Positions 29,823 to 39,261 of a stretch of 42,698 nucleotides of DNA are shown here, piece after piece. Positions within the stretch are counted from its first letter, which is position 1. Every line of letters begins with the position of its first letter. The notes below the pieces were generated by a model. That model worked only from the letters and a program-made list of their open reading frames with translations, ran no database searches and was not told where the DNA came from. The stretch lies in the NCBI GenBank assembly GCA_003562815.1, contig PWTO01000281.1:1-42698 (forward strand). The letters are read 5' to 3'. The position numbers and the translations under genes are program-made. The DNA is from Chromatiaceae bacterium (GTDB lineage: Bacteria > Pseudomonadota > Gammaproteobacteria > Chromatiales > Chromatiaceae).

Positions 29823-32159
29823 ATGCAGATAACAAGACACGCGCAACGACTGATGACCAAACACGACCTTGCCGCCCTGTTAGCGTCGATCGCGCCTCCC
29901 GACGCGGCGGCGGCGCATCAATTCGCCGAGCGCTGCGAGCGCATTGTCGAGCGGGTCGATGCGCTGATGCTGGCGCGTGCCGATTTGGATGCGCTGATTG
30001 GTGTCTCGAATCAGGCTCACATGCACCGTAATCACCGCCATCATGGCGCGTTCATGGCGTCCTTGTTCGCCGATTACGATGCCTCGCGTCTGCTGGAGAC
30101 GGTGCTCTGGGTATTGCCTGCCTATCAGGCGCATGGGTTCAAGCTGGGGTATTGGGAGGCACAGTTAGCGGCCTGGCAGAACGCATCAGCAGACCTGTTG
30201 GATGCCGATGTCTGGCAGCAGATCGCGCCCCTCTATGCCTGGATGCGCGCGCATCTGGACACCATCCATCGCTTAGGCCTGGCCGAGCAGGCGACCCTGC
30301 ACCAGGTGCTCCCACTCATCGGCGATCACACCAGCGATCGCATGATGATGCGGATTATTCAGGCCACCCCGCTGGCCTTCTGCATCACCAACGAACAGGG
30401 GGTTTTCGAGTACACCAATCCGGCCTACTGCACCTTCTATGGCTATTCGCCGGCTGAATTGATCGGCGAGCATTTCACCAAAATCGTCCATCCGGCGGCG
30501 CGCCAACGGCTGATCGAATTGCACGATCAATTCATCGCCGGGGGAGCGGAAATTCGTGGTGAGTGGACCGTCATGGATCGCGCTGGAACCAGTCGGTATG
30601 TGCTCGCCGATGCCGTCCGAATCCTCGGTGAGGATGGTCTTGCGCGTAAAGTCACCTTTATCGTCGACATCACCCAGCGTAAAGAAACCGAGATCGCCTT
30701 GCACGAAAGCCAGGCGCGTTTCGCGCGTTTGACCTCCCAGTTGGGGGATCGACTGTTTTTCTTCACCAATGCGCTCGATGGCAGGCTGTTGTACCTCTCC
30801 GAAGGCTGCAGGACGTTGCTCGGCTGCGCGAGCGTCGAGGAGGCGATGGGGCGATCCTGGCGCGAGCTGGCCGATTGGTCGCCCGAATCGCTGGCGACAG
30901 TGAGCGAGGAGCTGTGGCTGTCGCGCACGAACGGCAACGCGCGTTTTGAGCTGAGTTTTCGTCACCCGGACGGCGGCTGGCGCCAGCTCGAGGTGCATGC
31001 CTGCCGGATTTTCGATCAGCAGCGCGAACGCGAGCTGATCGAGGGCATCGCGCTCGATGTCACCGAGCAACGCGCGCAGGATGCGCGCTTGCGGACCTTG
31101 ATGCGAGCGGTGGAACACGCGCCGGTGTCCATCACCGTGACCGACCCCCAGGGCGACATTCTCCATGTCAACCCGCATTTCACCCAGCTCAGCGGTTACA
31201 CCAGCGAGGAAGCGATCGGGAGAAATTCACGTTTTCTTCAGTCAGGCGAACAAAGTCAAACCTTCTACCGGCAGATGTGGGCCACGCTGGAACGCGGCGA
31301 GACCTGGCGCGGCGAACTGATCAACCACAACAAACAGGGGCAGGTGTACTGGGTGGACACCGCCATCTCGCCGGTATTCGACGAGCAGGGGGTGCTGCGC
31401 AACTATGTGGCGGTCAAGCAAGACATCAAGGATCGCAAGGAACTCGAACGTATCAGGGAAGATGTCGAACGGATGATGCGCCACGACCTAAAAGCGCCGC
31501 TCAATGCCATCATCAATCTGCCCGAGCTGCTGCTGATGGACGACAACCTCAGCGCGGAACAACGCAAAGATATTGACCTGATTCGTGAATCCGGTCGGGA
31601 CATGCTCGCGCTGATCGATCGCTCCCTCGATCTGTTCAAAATGGAGAGCGGTCAGTTTCATTACAGCCCGAATCAGGTCGATCTGATGAAGATCGTGCAG
31701 ACCGCCTGCGCCTTCATCGCCGAACCGCTGAGCCGCAAGCAACTGCGCCTGGCGCTTTGCCGCAATGGCCAGATGCGCTCGCTGGAGGCGGCCGCCGCCA
31801 ATCGGTGTGAGATCGCCGCCGATGCACCTTTGCTGCTGTCGATGCTCGGCAATCTGCTGACCAATGCCGTCGAGGCCTCGCCGCCCGGCGAGACCATTCG
31901 CCTGGACATCCGTGCGCCTGACGCGACCGATGACCAGGTGCAACTCGCGATCTGCAACCGAGGCGCGGTTCCGGCGCCGATGCGCGAACGGTTCTTCGCC
32001 AAATATTGCACCCACGGCAAGGCCAATGGCACCGGGATTGGCACCTATTCAGCCAAACTCATGGCCGACACCATGGGCTTTACGCTGAGCATGAGCACCT
32101 CGGATGCCGAGGATCGCACCTGTCTGCACCTGCGCATGCCGGCGGCAGGCCGTCCATGA
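29823..32159 (+). CDS. Three-PAS sensor histidine kinase
   Basis: 778 residues from ATG 29823 (ATG 29853, or TTG 29802, are alternatives; none has a good ribosome-binding site). No transmembrane segment is visible, so it is probably cytoplasmic. Residues 1-165 are a helical domain I do not recognise, with a histidine cluster HMHRNHRHH near residue 62-70. PAS domains lie at about 177-295, 300-420 and 425-545. The kinase core has H-box MMRHDLKAPLNAI (His about 554), N-box NLLTNAVEAS, and G-box GTGIGTYSAKLMA. The G1 box is altered to CNRGAVPAPMRERFF, a variant seen in some kinase subfamilies. No response regulator is adjacent, so its partner is unknown. Confidence 0.9.
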   Translation: MQITRHAQRLMTKHDLAALLASIAPPDAAAAHQFAERCERIVERVDALMLARADLDALIGVSNQAHMHRNHRHHGAFMASLFADYDASRLLETVLWVLPAYQAHGFKLGYWEAQLAAWQNASADLLDADVWQQIAPLYAWMRAHLDTIHRLGLAEQATLHQVLPLIGDHTSDRMMMRIIQATPLAFCITNEQGVFEYTNPAYCTFYGYSPAELIGEHFTKIVHPAARQRLIELHDQFIAGGAEIRGEWTVMDRAGTSRYVLADAVRILGEDGLARKVTFIVDITQRKETEIALHESQARFARLTSQLGDRLFFFTNALDGRLLYLSEGCRTLLGCASVEEAMGRSWRELADWSPESLATVSEELWLSRTNGNARFELSFRHPDGGWRQLEVHACRIFDQQRERELIEGIALDVTEQRAQDARLRTLMRAVEHAPVSITVTDPQGDILHVNPHFTQLSGYTSEEAIGRNSRFLQSGEQSQTFYRQMWATLERGETWRGELINHNKQGQVYWVDTAISPVFDEQGVLRNYVAVKQDIKDRKELERIREDVERMMRHDLKAPLNAIINLPELLLMDDNLSAEQRKDIDLIRESGRDMLALIDRSLDLFKMESGQFHYSPNQVDLMKIVQTACAFIAEPLSRKQLRLALCRNGQMRSLEAAAANRCEIAADAPLLLSMLGNLLTNAVEASPPGETIRLDIRAPDATDDQVQLAICNRGAVPAPMRERFFAKYCTHGKANGTGIGTYSAKLMADTMGFTLSMSTSDAEDRTCLHLRMPAAGRP

Positions 32160-32171
32160 ACAGACCGCCTC

Positions 32172-33668
32172 TCAGGTTCCGCAGAAGGTGCGCTCGACGA
32201 CCTCATCGGGGCGCGGCGGCTGCCGGTACTCGGTCTGTGTCGGCTGCTCTGCGAAGGGCCGCGAGACCACTTCGAGCAGCCGCTCGAGCGGCCCGAGATC
32301 GCCCTTATTGGCGGCATCGATCGCCTGCTGCACGCGATGATTGCGCGGGATGTAGGCTGGATTTGCCACGCGCATGATCGCCTGGCGCTGGCTGTCTGGC
32401 TGGGTCTGGGTGGCAAGGCGCGTGCGCCACTGCACCGCCCATTGATCGAACGCGCTCGGATCATCGAACAACGCCCGCACCGGGGCATCGCGCGCTGGAT
32501 CGGCGGCAGCGACGTCGCAGAGCGCGCGAAAGGTATTGGTGAAGTCGGCCTGTTGCGCGGCCATGCGCCCGAGTAGATCCAGCGCGAGATCCTCATCGCC
32601 CGCGCGCGCGTCGAGCAGGCCAATTTTTGTCCGCAGGCCGCCGTAATAACGCGCCTCGAAGGCCTTGCCGTAGCTGTCGAGCGCGGCGCGCGCGGCCTGC
32701 TTGGCGTCGTCCTCGTCAGCGCCGAGCAGCGGCAGTAGGCAGTTGGCAAACTGGGTCAGATTCCAGTAGCCGATGCGCGGCTGCCGATCCCAGGCGTAGC
32801 GGCCAAAGTGATCGATGGAGCTGTAGACCGTCTGCGGATGGAAACTGTCCATGAAGGCACAGGGGCCGTAGTCGATGGTCTCGCCTGAGATCGCCACGTT
32901 GTCGGTATTCATCACGCCGTGGATGAAGCCGACCAGCATCCACTGGGCAATCAACTCGGCCTGGCGCTTGACGACCTGCTCAAGCAGCGCTGCATAGGGC
33001 TGCTCGGCCTCGGCGCAGGCGGGATCGTGGCGGTTGATCACATAATCGGCCAAGGTCTTCACCGCCTCGGTGTCGCCGCGCCGGGCGAAGTACTCAAAGG
33101 TGCCAACGCGCACATGGCCAGCGGCGACGCGCACCAGCAGGGCGCCGCGCTCGATGCGCTCGCGATAGACCTCCTCGCCGGTCGCGACCATCGCCAGCGC
33201 GCGCGTGGTCGGGATGCCGAGGGCAGCCATCGCCTCGCCGAGCAGGTATTCGCGCAGCACCGGGCCGAGCGCCGCGCGCCCATCGCCCGCGCGCGAGAAG
33301 GGCGTGCGCCCGGCGCCCTTGAGATGGATGTCGCGTCGCACCCCGTCGCGGTCGATCAGCTCGCCGAGCAGGATCGCGCGGCCATCGCCGAGACTGGGCA
33401 CGAACTGCGCGAACTGATGGCCGGCATAGGCCATGGCGATCGGCTCGGCGCCGTTGGGGATCTGATTGCCGGCGAGCATCGCCGCTCCGGCGGGGCTGCA
33501 GAGGGCGGCGGGCGCGAGCCCGAGCTGCTCGGCGAGCGCTCGGTTCAGCCGCAGCAGCACCGGCTCGGCCACCGGCGTTGGCAGCACGCGCGCATAGAAA
33601 TGCTCGGGCAAGCGCGCGTAGCTGTTGTCGAAGGCGAACACTGGCGCGAGGTCGCTGGGGCTGTTCAT
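32172..33668 (-). CDS. selO: Protein adenylyltransferase SelO (YdiU)
   Basis: A pseudokinase-fold enzyme that transfers AMP to Ser, Thr or Tyr of target proteins during oxidative stress. 498 residues, near the E. coli YdiU length (478). Motifs: FDNSYARLPEHFY, AYAGHQFAQFVPSLGDGRAILLGE, LKGAGRTPFSRAGDGRA, and HGVMNTDNVAISGETIDYGPCAFMD with the metal-binding Asn/Asp residues. The C-terminus ends TFCGT, with the redox cysteine that is selenocysteine in eukaryotic SelO. It converges with the PAS kinase, 12 bp apart. Confidence 0.96.
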   Translation of the reverse strand: MNSPSDLAPVFAFDNSYARLPEHFYARVLPTPVAEPVLLRLNRALAEQLGLAPAALCSPAGAAMLAGNQIPNGAEPIAMAYAGHQFAQFVPSLGDGRAILLGELIDRDGVRRDIHLKGAGRTPFSRAGDGRAALGPVLREYLLGEAMAALGIPTTRALAMVATGEEVYRERIERGALLVRVAAGHVRVGTFEYFARRGDTEAVKTLADYVINRHDPACAEAEQPYAALLEQVVKRQAELIAQWMLVGFIHGVMNTDNVAISGETIDYGPCAFMDSFHPQTVYSSIDHFGRYAWDRQPRIGYWNLTQFANCLLPLLGADEDDAKQAARAALDSYGKAFEARYYGGLRTKIGLLDARAGDEDLALDLLGRMAAQQADFTNTFRALCDVAAADPARDAPVRALFDDPSAFDQWAVQWRTRLATQTQPDSQRQAIMRVANPAYIPRNHRVQQAIDAANKGDLGPLERLLEVVSRPFAEQPTQTEYRQPPRPDEVVERTFCGT

Positions 33669-33764
33669 GGTAACGCGTGGTTCCCGAGTTCCGCAGTCAG
33701 GTTTAAGCGATCAAGGTGCGGGCACTGGCGGACACCATCAACGGCTAAATCGGTAACGACCGGA

Positions 33765-33795
33765 AAGCGCCTCAGCGCTCAGCGCTGAGGCGCTT
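33765..33795 (-). terminator. Perfect 14-bp hairpin over the META-gene stop codon
   Basis: AAGCGCCTCAGCGC and GCGCTGAGGCGCTT form a perfect stem around a 3-base loop. On the reverse strand the stem ends in a short T-run (GCGCTTTCC). The stop codon of the META-domain gene (33772-33774) lies inside it, so terminator and last codons share sequence. Confidence 0.6.
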
Positions 33796-34500
33796 CTCGT
33801 CAGTCGTGATCAACAGCAGCCCGCCGTCGGGCGTGATCTCGAAGCGGTTGACGGCCTGCAGCAACGCGAGGAAGCGCTGTTCGGTCTCCATCTGTGGCGC
33901 GGGGCAGGCCATCATGGTGCCGGCGATCTGGCCGAACGAGAGCCCCTCGCCGGTCAGCGCATAGCCGCCCATGAAGCGGTTGCAACCACTGCTACCCGCG
34001 ATGCGGTCGTCGTCGAGAAAGCGCAGGGTGACCGAGACCCCATCCGGCACCGGCTTGCCAGCGAGCGAGCGGACCGTCCATTCGTCTCCTTCGAGCAAGG
34101 CGTGTGGCTCGCCGCCGCAGCCGCTCAGGCGCCGATCCTCGAACTCGAGCACGACAGTGCTCGGATAGGGCATGCCAGTCATGCTGTCGTTGCATGGGTA
34201 CTCGCTGATGCGGATGCTTAGATTCTGCTCGGGCAGTTGATAGACCCGCGTGACGTCGGTGACGACCGGTGCCGGCAGCGTGGCCTCGAGTTCACGCGCG
34301 CCATAATCGAGCGAGAGCTGCAGCTGCGCGTCGCTGACTTCGAGCATCCACCCCGGCTCATTGCCGCGCGCTCTGAATGGAGTTTTCGGCGAGCGCTCGG
34401 CGGTGGCTGAATCGGGCAGGGTGCGGGTCGAGTCATTGGCCTGAGTCAGGCCGGCGAGGGCGAATAAAACGGATAGCAGAGTGAGTGCGCGCACGAACAT
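33772..34500 (-). CDS. Exported META-domain (HslJ-like) protein
   Basis: 242 residues. Signal peptide 1-21 (FVRALTLLSVLFALAGLTQA). Residues about 42-125 match the small COG3650-like envelope domain (FRARGNEPGWMLEV ... LSIRISEYPCNDSMTGMPYP). Residues about 135-242 are a META domain: RFLDDDRIAGSSGCNRFMGGY ... IAGTMMACPAPQMETEQRFLALL. Such proteins are linked to heat-shock and novobiocin tolerance (HslJ) and are usually periplasmic or outer-membrane. It is divergent from the esterase-like gene with an 81-bp gap that must hold both promoters. The 103 bp between it and selO (33669-33771) hold nothing else I recognise. Confidence 0.87.
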   Translation of the reverse strand: MFVRALTLLSVLFALAGLTQANDSTRTLPDSATAERSPKTPFRARGNEPGWMLEVSDAQLQLSLDYGARELEATLPAPVVTDVTRVYQLPEQNLSIRISEYPCNDSMTGMPYPSTVVLEFEDRRLSGCGGEPHALLEGDEWTVRSLAGKPVPDGVSVTLRFLDDDRIAGSSGCNRFMGGYALTGEGLSFGQIAGTMMACPAPQMETEQRFLALLQAVNRFEITPDGGLLLITTDEKRLSAER

Positions 34501-34581
34501 GCAGTAGTAACCTCTTGAGCAAGAATGGTTGGCAGGATGCTAATCTGCTTGTCACCGATTCGCCAAGTGGAGGACATCATC

Positions 34582-35922
34582 ATGCGCCCGATGAACCCGC
34601 CTCGTGAGACCTTACACCGATGCCTGCTGGTGCTGCTGCTGATGCTCGGCTCGGGGGTCGCCGCAGCCGAGGAGGCCTTGGTCGCCGCCTTGCGCGAGAT
34701 CGCGATCCCGCTCGGCGCACCGCCCGACCTGTCCCCATTGATCGAGCGGATCGCCCCGGCACGGGTGGTCTTGCTCGGCGAGGCCAGCCACGGCACCTCC
34801 GAGTTCTACAGCCTGCGCGCCGAGATCAGCCGCGACCTGATCGCCGAGCATGGGTTTCGCTTCATCGCCGTCGAGGGCGACTGGAACGCGCTCTACCGCC
34901 TCAATCGCTATGTGAAAGGCTACGACCAGGACGCGGCAAGCGCGCGCGAGATCATGCGCACCTTCGAGCGCTGGCCGACCTGGATGTGGGCCAACGAGGA
35001 GACCGCCGCGCTGATCGAATGGCTCAAGACGCACAATGCCAAGCTGCCACCCGAGCAGCGGGTCGGCTTCTATGGCATCGATGTCTATGGTAAAGCCGAT
35101 GCGCTGCGCGAGCTGCCGGCGTCCATGGCCGCCCTCGACGCCGAGGAGGCCGAGTGGCTGCGCGAGCAGTACGCGCCCTTCGATGCGCTGCTCGAAGACA
35201 CCCGCGCCTATGTACGCCGCCTTCAGCGTGGAGACGAAGGGCTTGGCGGCAACGCGCGCGCGGTGGTCGAACGCCTGCAGGAACAGCGCGATCACCTGGC
35301 TATCGATGCCGCCGAATATCTCCACCTCAAGCAGATGGCCTGGGTGGTGAAGAATGCCGAGAAGCATTACGGCGGCATGGCCGGACGCGGCCCCGAGTCC
35401 TGGAATACTCGGGTCGATCACTTCTATCAGACCCTAGAGCGCCTGCTCGCCTTCTATGGCGCGGATGCGAAAGGGATCGTCTGGGCGCATAACACCCATG
35501 TCGGCGATGCACGCGCGACCGATATGGCACGCCGGCAACGGCGCAATATCGGTCAGCTCGCCCGCGAGGGACTCGGGCCGGAGCAGGTCGCGGCGGTTGG
35601 ATTCGGCACCGAGCGCGGCCGCGTGCTCGCCGGTCGCGCCTGGGAGGCGCCGATGGAGCGAATGAGCGCGCCACCGGCGGCGCCCGGTAGCATCGAGGCC
35701 GCCATGCGCGCGGCCGGCGATGGCGAGGACTTGTTGTTCCTGTTCGATGACGCGATCCCGGCGCCGCTGCGCCAGCGCCATGGTCATCGCGCGATCGGCG
35801 TGGTCTACCAACCCGAGCGCGAGGTTCCCGGCAACTATGTGCCAACGGTGCTGCCTCGGCGCTACGATGCCTTTGTGTTCATCAATGAGACCGAGGCGCT
35901 GACGCCGATTCCGTCGCCCTGA
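34582..35922 (+). CDS. Erythromycin esterase-like exported protein
   Basis: 446 residues. ATG 34582 has a GGAGG site; the longer frame from 34525 does not. A signal peptide (LHRCLLVLLLMLGSGVAAA) precedes the mature protein. Erythromycin-esterase family motifs: LLGEASHGTSEFYSLRAEISRDLI (catalytic Glu and His), VEGDWNALYRLNRYV, FYGIDVYGK and IVWAHNTHVGDARATDM. Most chromosomal members are not proven macrolide esterases, so resistance should not be assumed from this sequence alone. It converges with yihY with only 9 bp between. Confidence 0.88.
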   Translation: MRPMNPPRETLHRCLLVLLLMLGSGVAAAEEALVAALREIAIPLGAPPDLSPLIERIAPARVVLLGEASHGTSEFYSLRAEISRDLIAEHGFRFIAVEGDWNALYRLNRYVKGYDQDAASAREIMRTFERWPTWMWANEETAALIEWLKTHNAKLPPEQRVGFYGIDVYGKADALRELPASMAALDAEEAEWLREQYAPFDALLEDTRAYVRRLQRGDEGLGGNARAVVERLQEQRDHLAIDAAEYLHLKQMAWVVKNAEKHYGGMAGRGPESWNTRVDHFYQTLERLLAFYGADAKGIVWAHNTHVGDARATDMARRQRRNIGQLAREGLGPEQVAAVGFGTERGRVLAGRAWEAPMERMSAPPAAPGSIEAAMRAAGDGEDLLFLFDDAIPAPLRQRHGHRAIGVVYQPEREVPGNYVPTVLPRRYDAFVFINETEALTPIPSP

Positions 35923-35931
35923 GGGCATGCT

Positions 35932-36891
35932 TTAGGTTGCCTTTTGCCGGTTAGGTGACCGGGCGCATTCCTGAGCCGCCTCGTCGCCTGCGTCCGGCTC
36001 CTGGTACCAGGGCAACCCGGCCTCCGAGCTGCGCTCGAGTTCGGCGATGACCTGGGCTCCCAGCAGCAGGATGGCCGCCGCCGCCTCCAGACTCAGCAGC
36101 AGCACGATCACCGTGCCGAGGGAGCCGTAGACCAGGTTGACCATGGAGACCTTCGCAAACCACCAGACCAGGATCAAGCGCACGATCTCCCAGAGTGCGG
36201 CGGCGACCAGGCCACCGACGAGTGCGCGCACGCTATCGACCGGCACTACTGGCAGGATCTTGTAGATCGAGGCGAAGAGCAGGGCAACCCCGAAGAAGGT
36301 CGAGGCCCAGACCCCAAACACGGCAGCCGCCGAGAACGGCAACGCCACCCCGAGCAGGCTCAGGTCGGTGCGGCCCATGGCGTTGAGGATCGCCACCAAG
36401 CCGGTGAGGCCAAACAGTGCGACCCCGAGCACGGCGACGTACATATAGGGCAGGAGTGCGGCGACCCAGGCGCGACGCTCAGCCGAGCGCTGGTGGCGCT
36501 GAAAGATGATCGCCACGGCATCGTCCAGCATCCGAAACGCCAGCGAACTGAAGAACAGCATCACGCCAAAGCCAACCCAGCCGATCAGTTGGCGTCGATC
36601 GAGCAGCGAGCGCAAGGTCTCGATCAGCTGTTCCGAGAGGCCCGGCGTCAACAGACGCGCTTGCAGCGCGATGACATCGAGTAGGCGTTCCTCGCTGACG
36701 ACATGCGACAACGTCGCCGCCAGCACCGCAAACAGTGGGATGATCGATAGCAGGATGTTGTAGCCGACGCCGCCGGCCAGCAACAGCCCGCGATTGTGGC
36801 TGAAATGCCGCAGCACCCGCCGCGCAAAGCACGGGAAGCGGCCGATCCCTGTCAGCAATGAGTCGATCCCACCTGAGCCTTGCATCGCCAT
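35932..36891 (-). CDS. yihY: YihY/BrkB family inner-membrane protein
   Basis: 319 residues with six hydrophobic segments, as in the UPF0761/YihY family (once called ribonuclease BN in error). Recognisable parts: LRHFSHNRGLLLAGGVGYNILLSIIPLFAVL at the start, LLDRRQLIGWVGFGVMLFFSSLAFRMLDDA, and WFAKVSMVNLVYGSLGTVIVLLLSLEAAAAILLLGAQVIAEL near the end. Function is undefined. ATG 36891 overlaps the stop of the upstream gene (TGATG), so they are coupled. A longer open frame to 37815 is only a shadow of that neighbour. Confidence 0.88.
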   Translation of the reverse strand: MAMQGSGGIDSLLTGIGRFPCFARRVLRHFSHNRGLLLAGGVGYNILLSIIPLFAVLAATLSHVVSEERLLDVIALQARLLTPGLSEQLIETLRSLLDRRQLIGWVGFGVMLFFSSLAFRMLDDAVAIIFQRHQRSAERRAWVAALLPYMYVAVLGVALFGLTGLVAILNAMGRTDLSLLGVALPFSAAAVFGVWASTFFGVALLFASIYKILPVVPVDSVRALVGGLVAAALWEIVRLILVWWFAKVSMVNLVYGSLGTVIVLLLSLEAAAAILLLGAQVIAELERSSEAGLPWYQEPDAGDEAAQECARSPNRQKAT

Positions 36892-39260
36892 CACAATCCC
36901 ATCGTATCCTGCCTGCTCAAGCCTTCCAGGCGTCCGGCCCCGCGCCGAGCGATCAGCCAGGCGCCGAGGTAGCAGCCGATGCCGGCCAGCAGCGTGACCG
37001 GCTGACCGGCTTGGACCGAGAGCAGCGTCGCCGTCGATGCGGCCAGCACCGATGCAAAGCCGTTGATCGCCCAGCTCCAGGGTTGCCAGCTGCGCGTGCC
37101 GACCAGGTGCTGCAGCGCCCAGGGAAACGGCCGGCCCATGGCCCAGGTCATCGGCAACAGCAACGCCGCCAGCAGCGTGATGCGCGCGAACAGCGGCAGT
37201 GCCAGCAGGGGCTGGCCGGGCCACCAGAGGGCCAGCAGCGCGATGCCGCCGCCGATCGCCAAGGCGCCGAAGATCGGCGGCAAGGCGTCGGCACCGCAGC
37301 GCCGCGTGGGCATCGCGCTGCCGATGCCGGCACCGATCATGAAGACGGCGAAGATCACCGCCGCAGCCAGCACCGGCAGCTCGACGAAGGCGATCGTGCG
37401 CTGCAGCAGCGCAAGTTCGACCAGCATGAAGCCGAACCCCAGCAGCCCGAAATAGCCAATGACCTCGGTGCGCGTGAAGGCCGCCGAGGCAGGTGGCATT
37501 CGTCCCAGCGGTGCCAGGATCAACAGCGCGGCCGCCAATGTCGCGACGACCAGCGTCACGGCCGACATGACCAACGTCCAGTCCAGGTAGCTGGCCGCCT
37601 GCGCGCCGAGTATCTCGAACAAGCGTGGGATGGTCGACCACTGCATCGCATGCCAGAAATAAGGCCGGTCGATGCCGACCGCGCCGGTCTCGAACCAGCG
37701 CGCCTGTTCGGGCAGGGCGGTATCGCCGAACACGGCCTGGGCGGCCTCGAAGAAGACCGGCGTGTCGAGCAGGTGGTAGCGATTGACATCCTCCGCTCGA
37801 AGACCGCGATACCAAACCCGGTCGAAGCTCCAGCGCTCGGAGAAGGTGCGGATCAGATCCAGGTCCGCGTCGGTCAGCGGTTGTGGCGAGACCAGGATCA
37901 GCAGCGCCTGCATGCCGCGCAGCGCGGCGACGTGGTCGGCTGGCTTATCGACGCCGGCCGCGCGCAGGCTCGCGGCAATGGTCGCCAGCATGCGCGGCCC
38001 CTGCCGCGGCGGGTAATCGATCTTCAGCGGAATCGCCAGCAGGCCGTTGTCGTCGAGTCGGGCGAGCGCCGCCCGCAGACCCTGGCGCGTAAGCAGATAG
38101 TCTTCGGTTGCGGCGCCGGAGCCCTCGAAGGTGCGATCGAGCGCGATGACGGCGAACGAATCGCGGTGCGTGGCCAGGAAGCGGAAAGGACTGTCCTGGA
38201 TGGCCTCGACAACCAGGCCGCGCTCGATGGCCAGCGCCGGCAAGCGGCGGTCGGGCTCGACCCAGCTCAATGGCCGGTCGACCGCGTGCGAGGGGGTCGC
38301 CCAAGTGCTGCTGCCGAGCACCGCGACCCGGCCATTGGGGCGCATCTGTAGGGCCAGCGCGGCCAGCGAGGCCTCCGAATGCTCCGGCGCCTGTCGATAA
38401 TCGCGTTCGATCGGCACCAGCCGGTCGCTACCGACGATGGCCGCATCCGAGGCCGCCACCCGGCCGGTCCAGTTCAGGCTCAGGCCCGGCGCCGAGCGCA
38501 GGCTGGCTGAGCGGACCAGGGTCAGGCGTCCAGCCAACCCAGGGCGCTGCTCGAGCATCTGGGCATCCGATAGCGCCAGCACGCGCGCGAGCGCCTTGAA
38601 GTCGGAGATCGCCGGCTCGGGCGGGCTCAGGACCAGCCAGGACGCCGCGACCAGGAGCACGGCGGCCGCGATGATCCCGAGCCGGATGCGGCGCAGCACC
38701 GAGAACAGCACGCAGAAGACCAGCAGCAGCGCCGCGACCAGCGCCAGCGCTGCCTCGGGCATCATCGCGACCAGCAGTAGCGTTGCGAATAGGGTGCCGA
38801 TGCCGGAGCCACCGAGGTTGGCCGCATACAGCCAGCCGGCGTGCCGGGGCCAGCGCGCGAAGACCTGCCCCAAGGCGAGGCCGGCGCCGAAGAACGGGAT
38901 GAAGGCGGCGAAGTCGATCGCCAGCAGGCGCAACAGCTCGGAGGCGTCCCAGATCGCCATGAGCGGGCGCAGTGCGACCCAGGCATGCAACAGCAGCACC
39001 ACCAGGAAACCGAGCGCCGCGACCAGCAGCGACAGGACCAGCCAGCGGTCGCCAAAGCGGCCCGCGTGCTCGCCGATGACGCTGAGCAGCGTGCCCGAGG
39101 CACCGAAGCCGAGCAGCGCCAGCGCGATGGTCAGCCCGGCGAAGTGATGCCAATGGCTGAACTCGAACAGCCGCAACAGCACGATCTCGAACGCCAGCAC
39201 CGAGCCGGCTAAGACGCCGACGGCGATCAGGTGCAGCGGTCTGGGCGCTGCTTCGGGCAC
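36891..39260 (-). CDS. Large membrane protein with degenerate spermidine-synthase-like domain
   Basis: 789 residues from GTG 39260. About seven hydrophobic segments lie in residues 1-215, then a soluble domain (about 220-540) and seven more hydrophobic segments to the end. The soluble part has the layout of a spermidine-synthase Rossmann domain (VAVLGSSTWATPSHA ... WVEPDRRLPAL ... FAVIALDRTFEGSGAATEDYLLT ... LARLDDNGLLAIPL), but the usual glycine-rich SAM motif and DxE are not clear, so catalysis is doubtful. It is coupled to yihY downstream and starts one base after pcm. Function unknown. Confidence 0.8.
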   Translation of the reverse strand: MPEAAPRPLHLIAVGVLAGSVLAFEIVLLRLFEFSHWHHFAGLTIALALLGFGASGTLLSVIGEHAGRFGDRWLVLSLLVAALGFLVVLLLHAWVALRPLMAIWDASELLRLLAIDFAAFIPFFGAGLALGQVFARWPRHAGWLYAANLGGSGIGTLFATLLLVAMMPEAALALVAALLLVFCVLFSVLRRIRLGIIAAAVLLVAASWLVLSPPEPAISDFKALARVLALSDAQMLEQRPGLAGRLTLVRSASLRSAPGLSLNWTGRVAASDAAIVGSDRLVPIERDYRQAPEHSEASLAALALQMRPNGRVAVLGSSTWATPSHAVDRPLSWVEPDRRLPALAIERGLVVEAIQDSPFRFLATHRDSFAVIALDRTFEGSGAATEDYLLTRQGLRAALARLDDNGLLAIPLKIDYPPRQGPRMLATIAASLRAAGVDKPADHVAALRGMQALLILVSPQPLTDADLDLIRTFSERWSFDRVWYRGLRAEDVNRYHLLDTPVFFEAAQAVFGDTALPEQARWFETGAVGIDRPYFWHAMQWSTIPRLFEILGAQAASYLDWTLVMSAVTLVVATLAAALLILAPLGRMPPASAAFTRTEVIGYFGLLGFGFMLVELALLQRTIAFVELPVLAAAVIFAVFMIGAGIGSAMPTRRCGADALPPIFGALAIGGGIALLALWWPGQPLLALPLFARITLLAALLLPMTWAMGRPFPWALQHLVGTRSWQPWSWAINGFASVLAASTATLLSVQAGQPVTLLAGIGCYLGAWLIARRGAGRLEGLSRQDTMGL

Positions 39261-39261
39261 C

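Noticed and set aside
31200-31260. LOV-type photoreceptor in the PAS kinase (GRNSRFLQSG)
   Set aside because: The flavin-binding cysteine of GxNCRFLQ is serine here, and the form is common in ordinary PAS domains.
34582-35922. Macrolide resistance gene
   Set aside because: Only family-level similarity to erythromycin esterases; no mobile context and many chromosomal relatives have other or unknown roles.
35932-37815. A single 627-residue protein spanning yihY and part of the upstream gene
   Set aside because: The N-terminal 300 residues are an out-of-frame reading of the spermidine-synthase-like gene; YihY proper starts at 36891.
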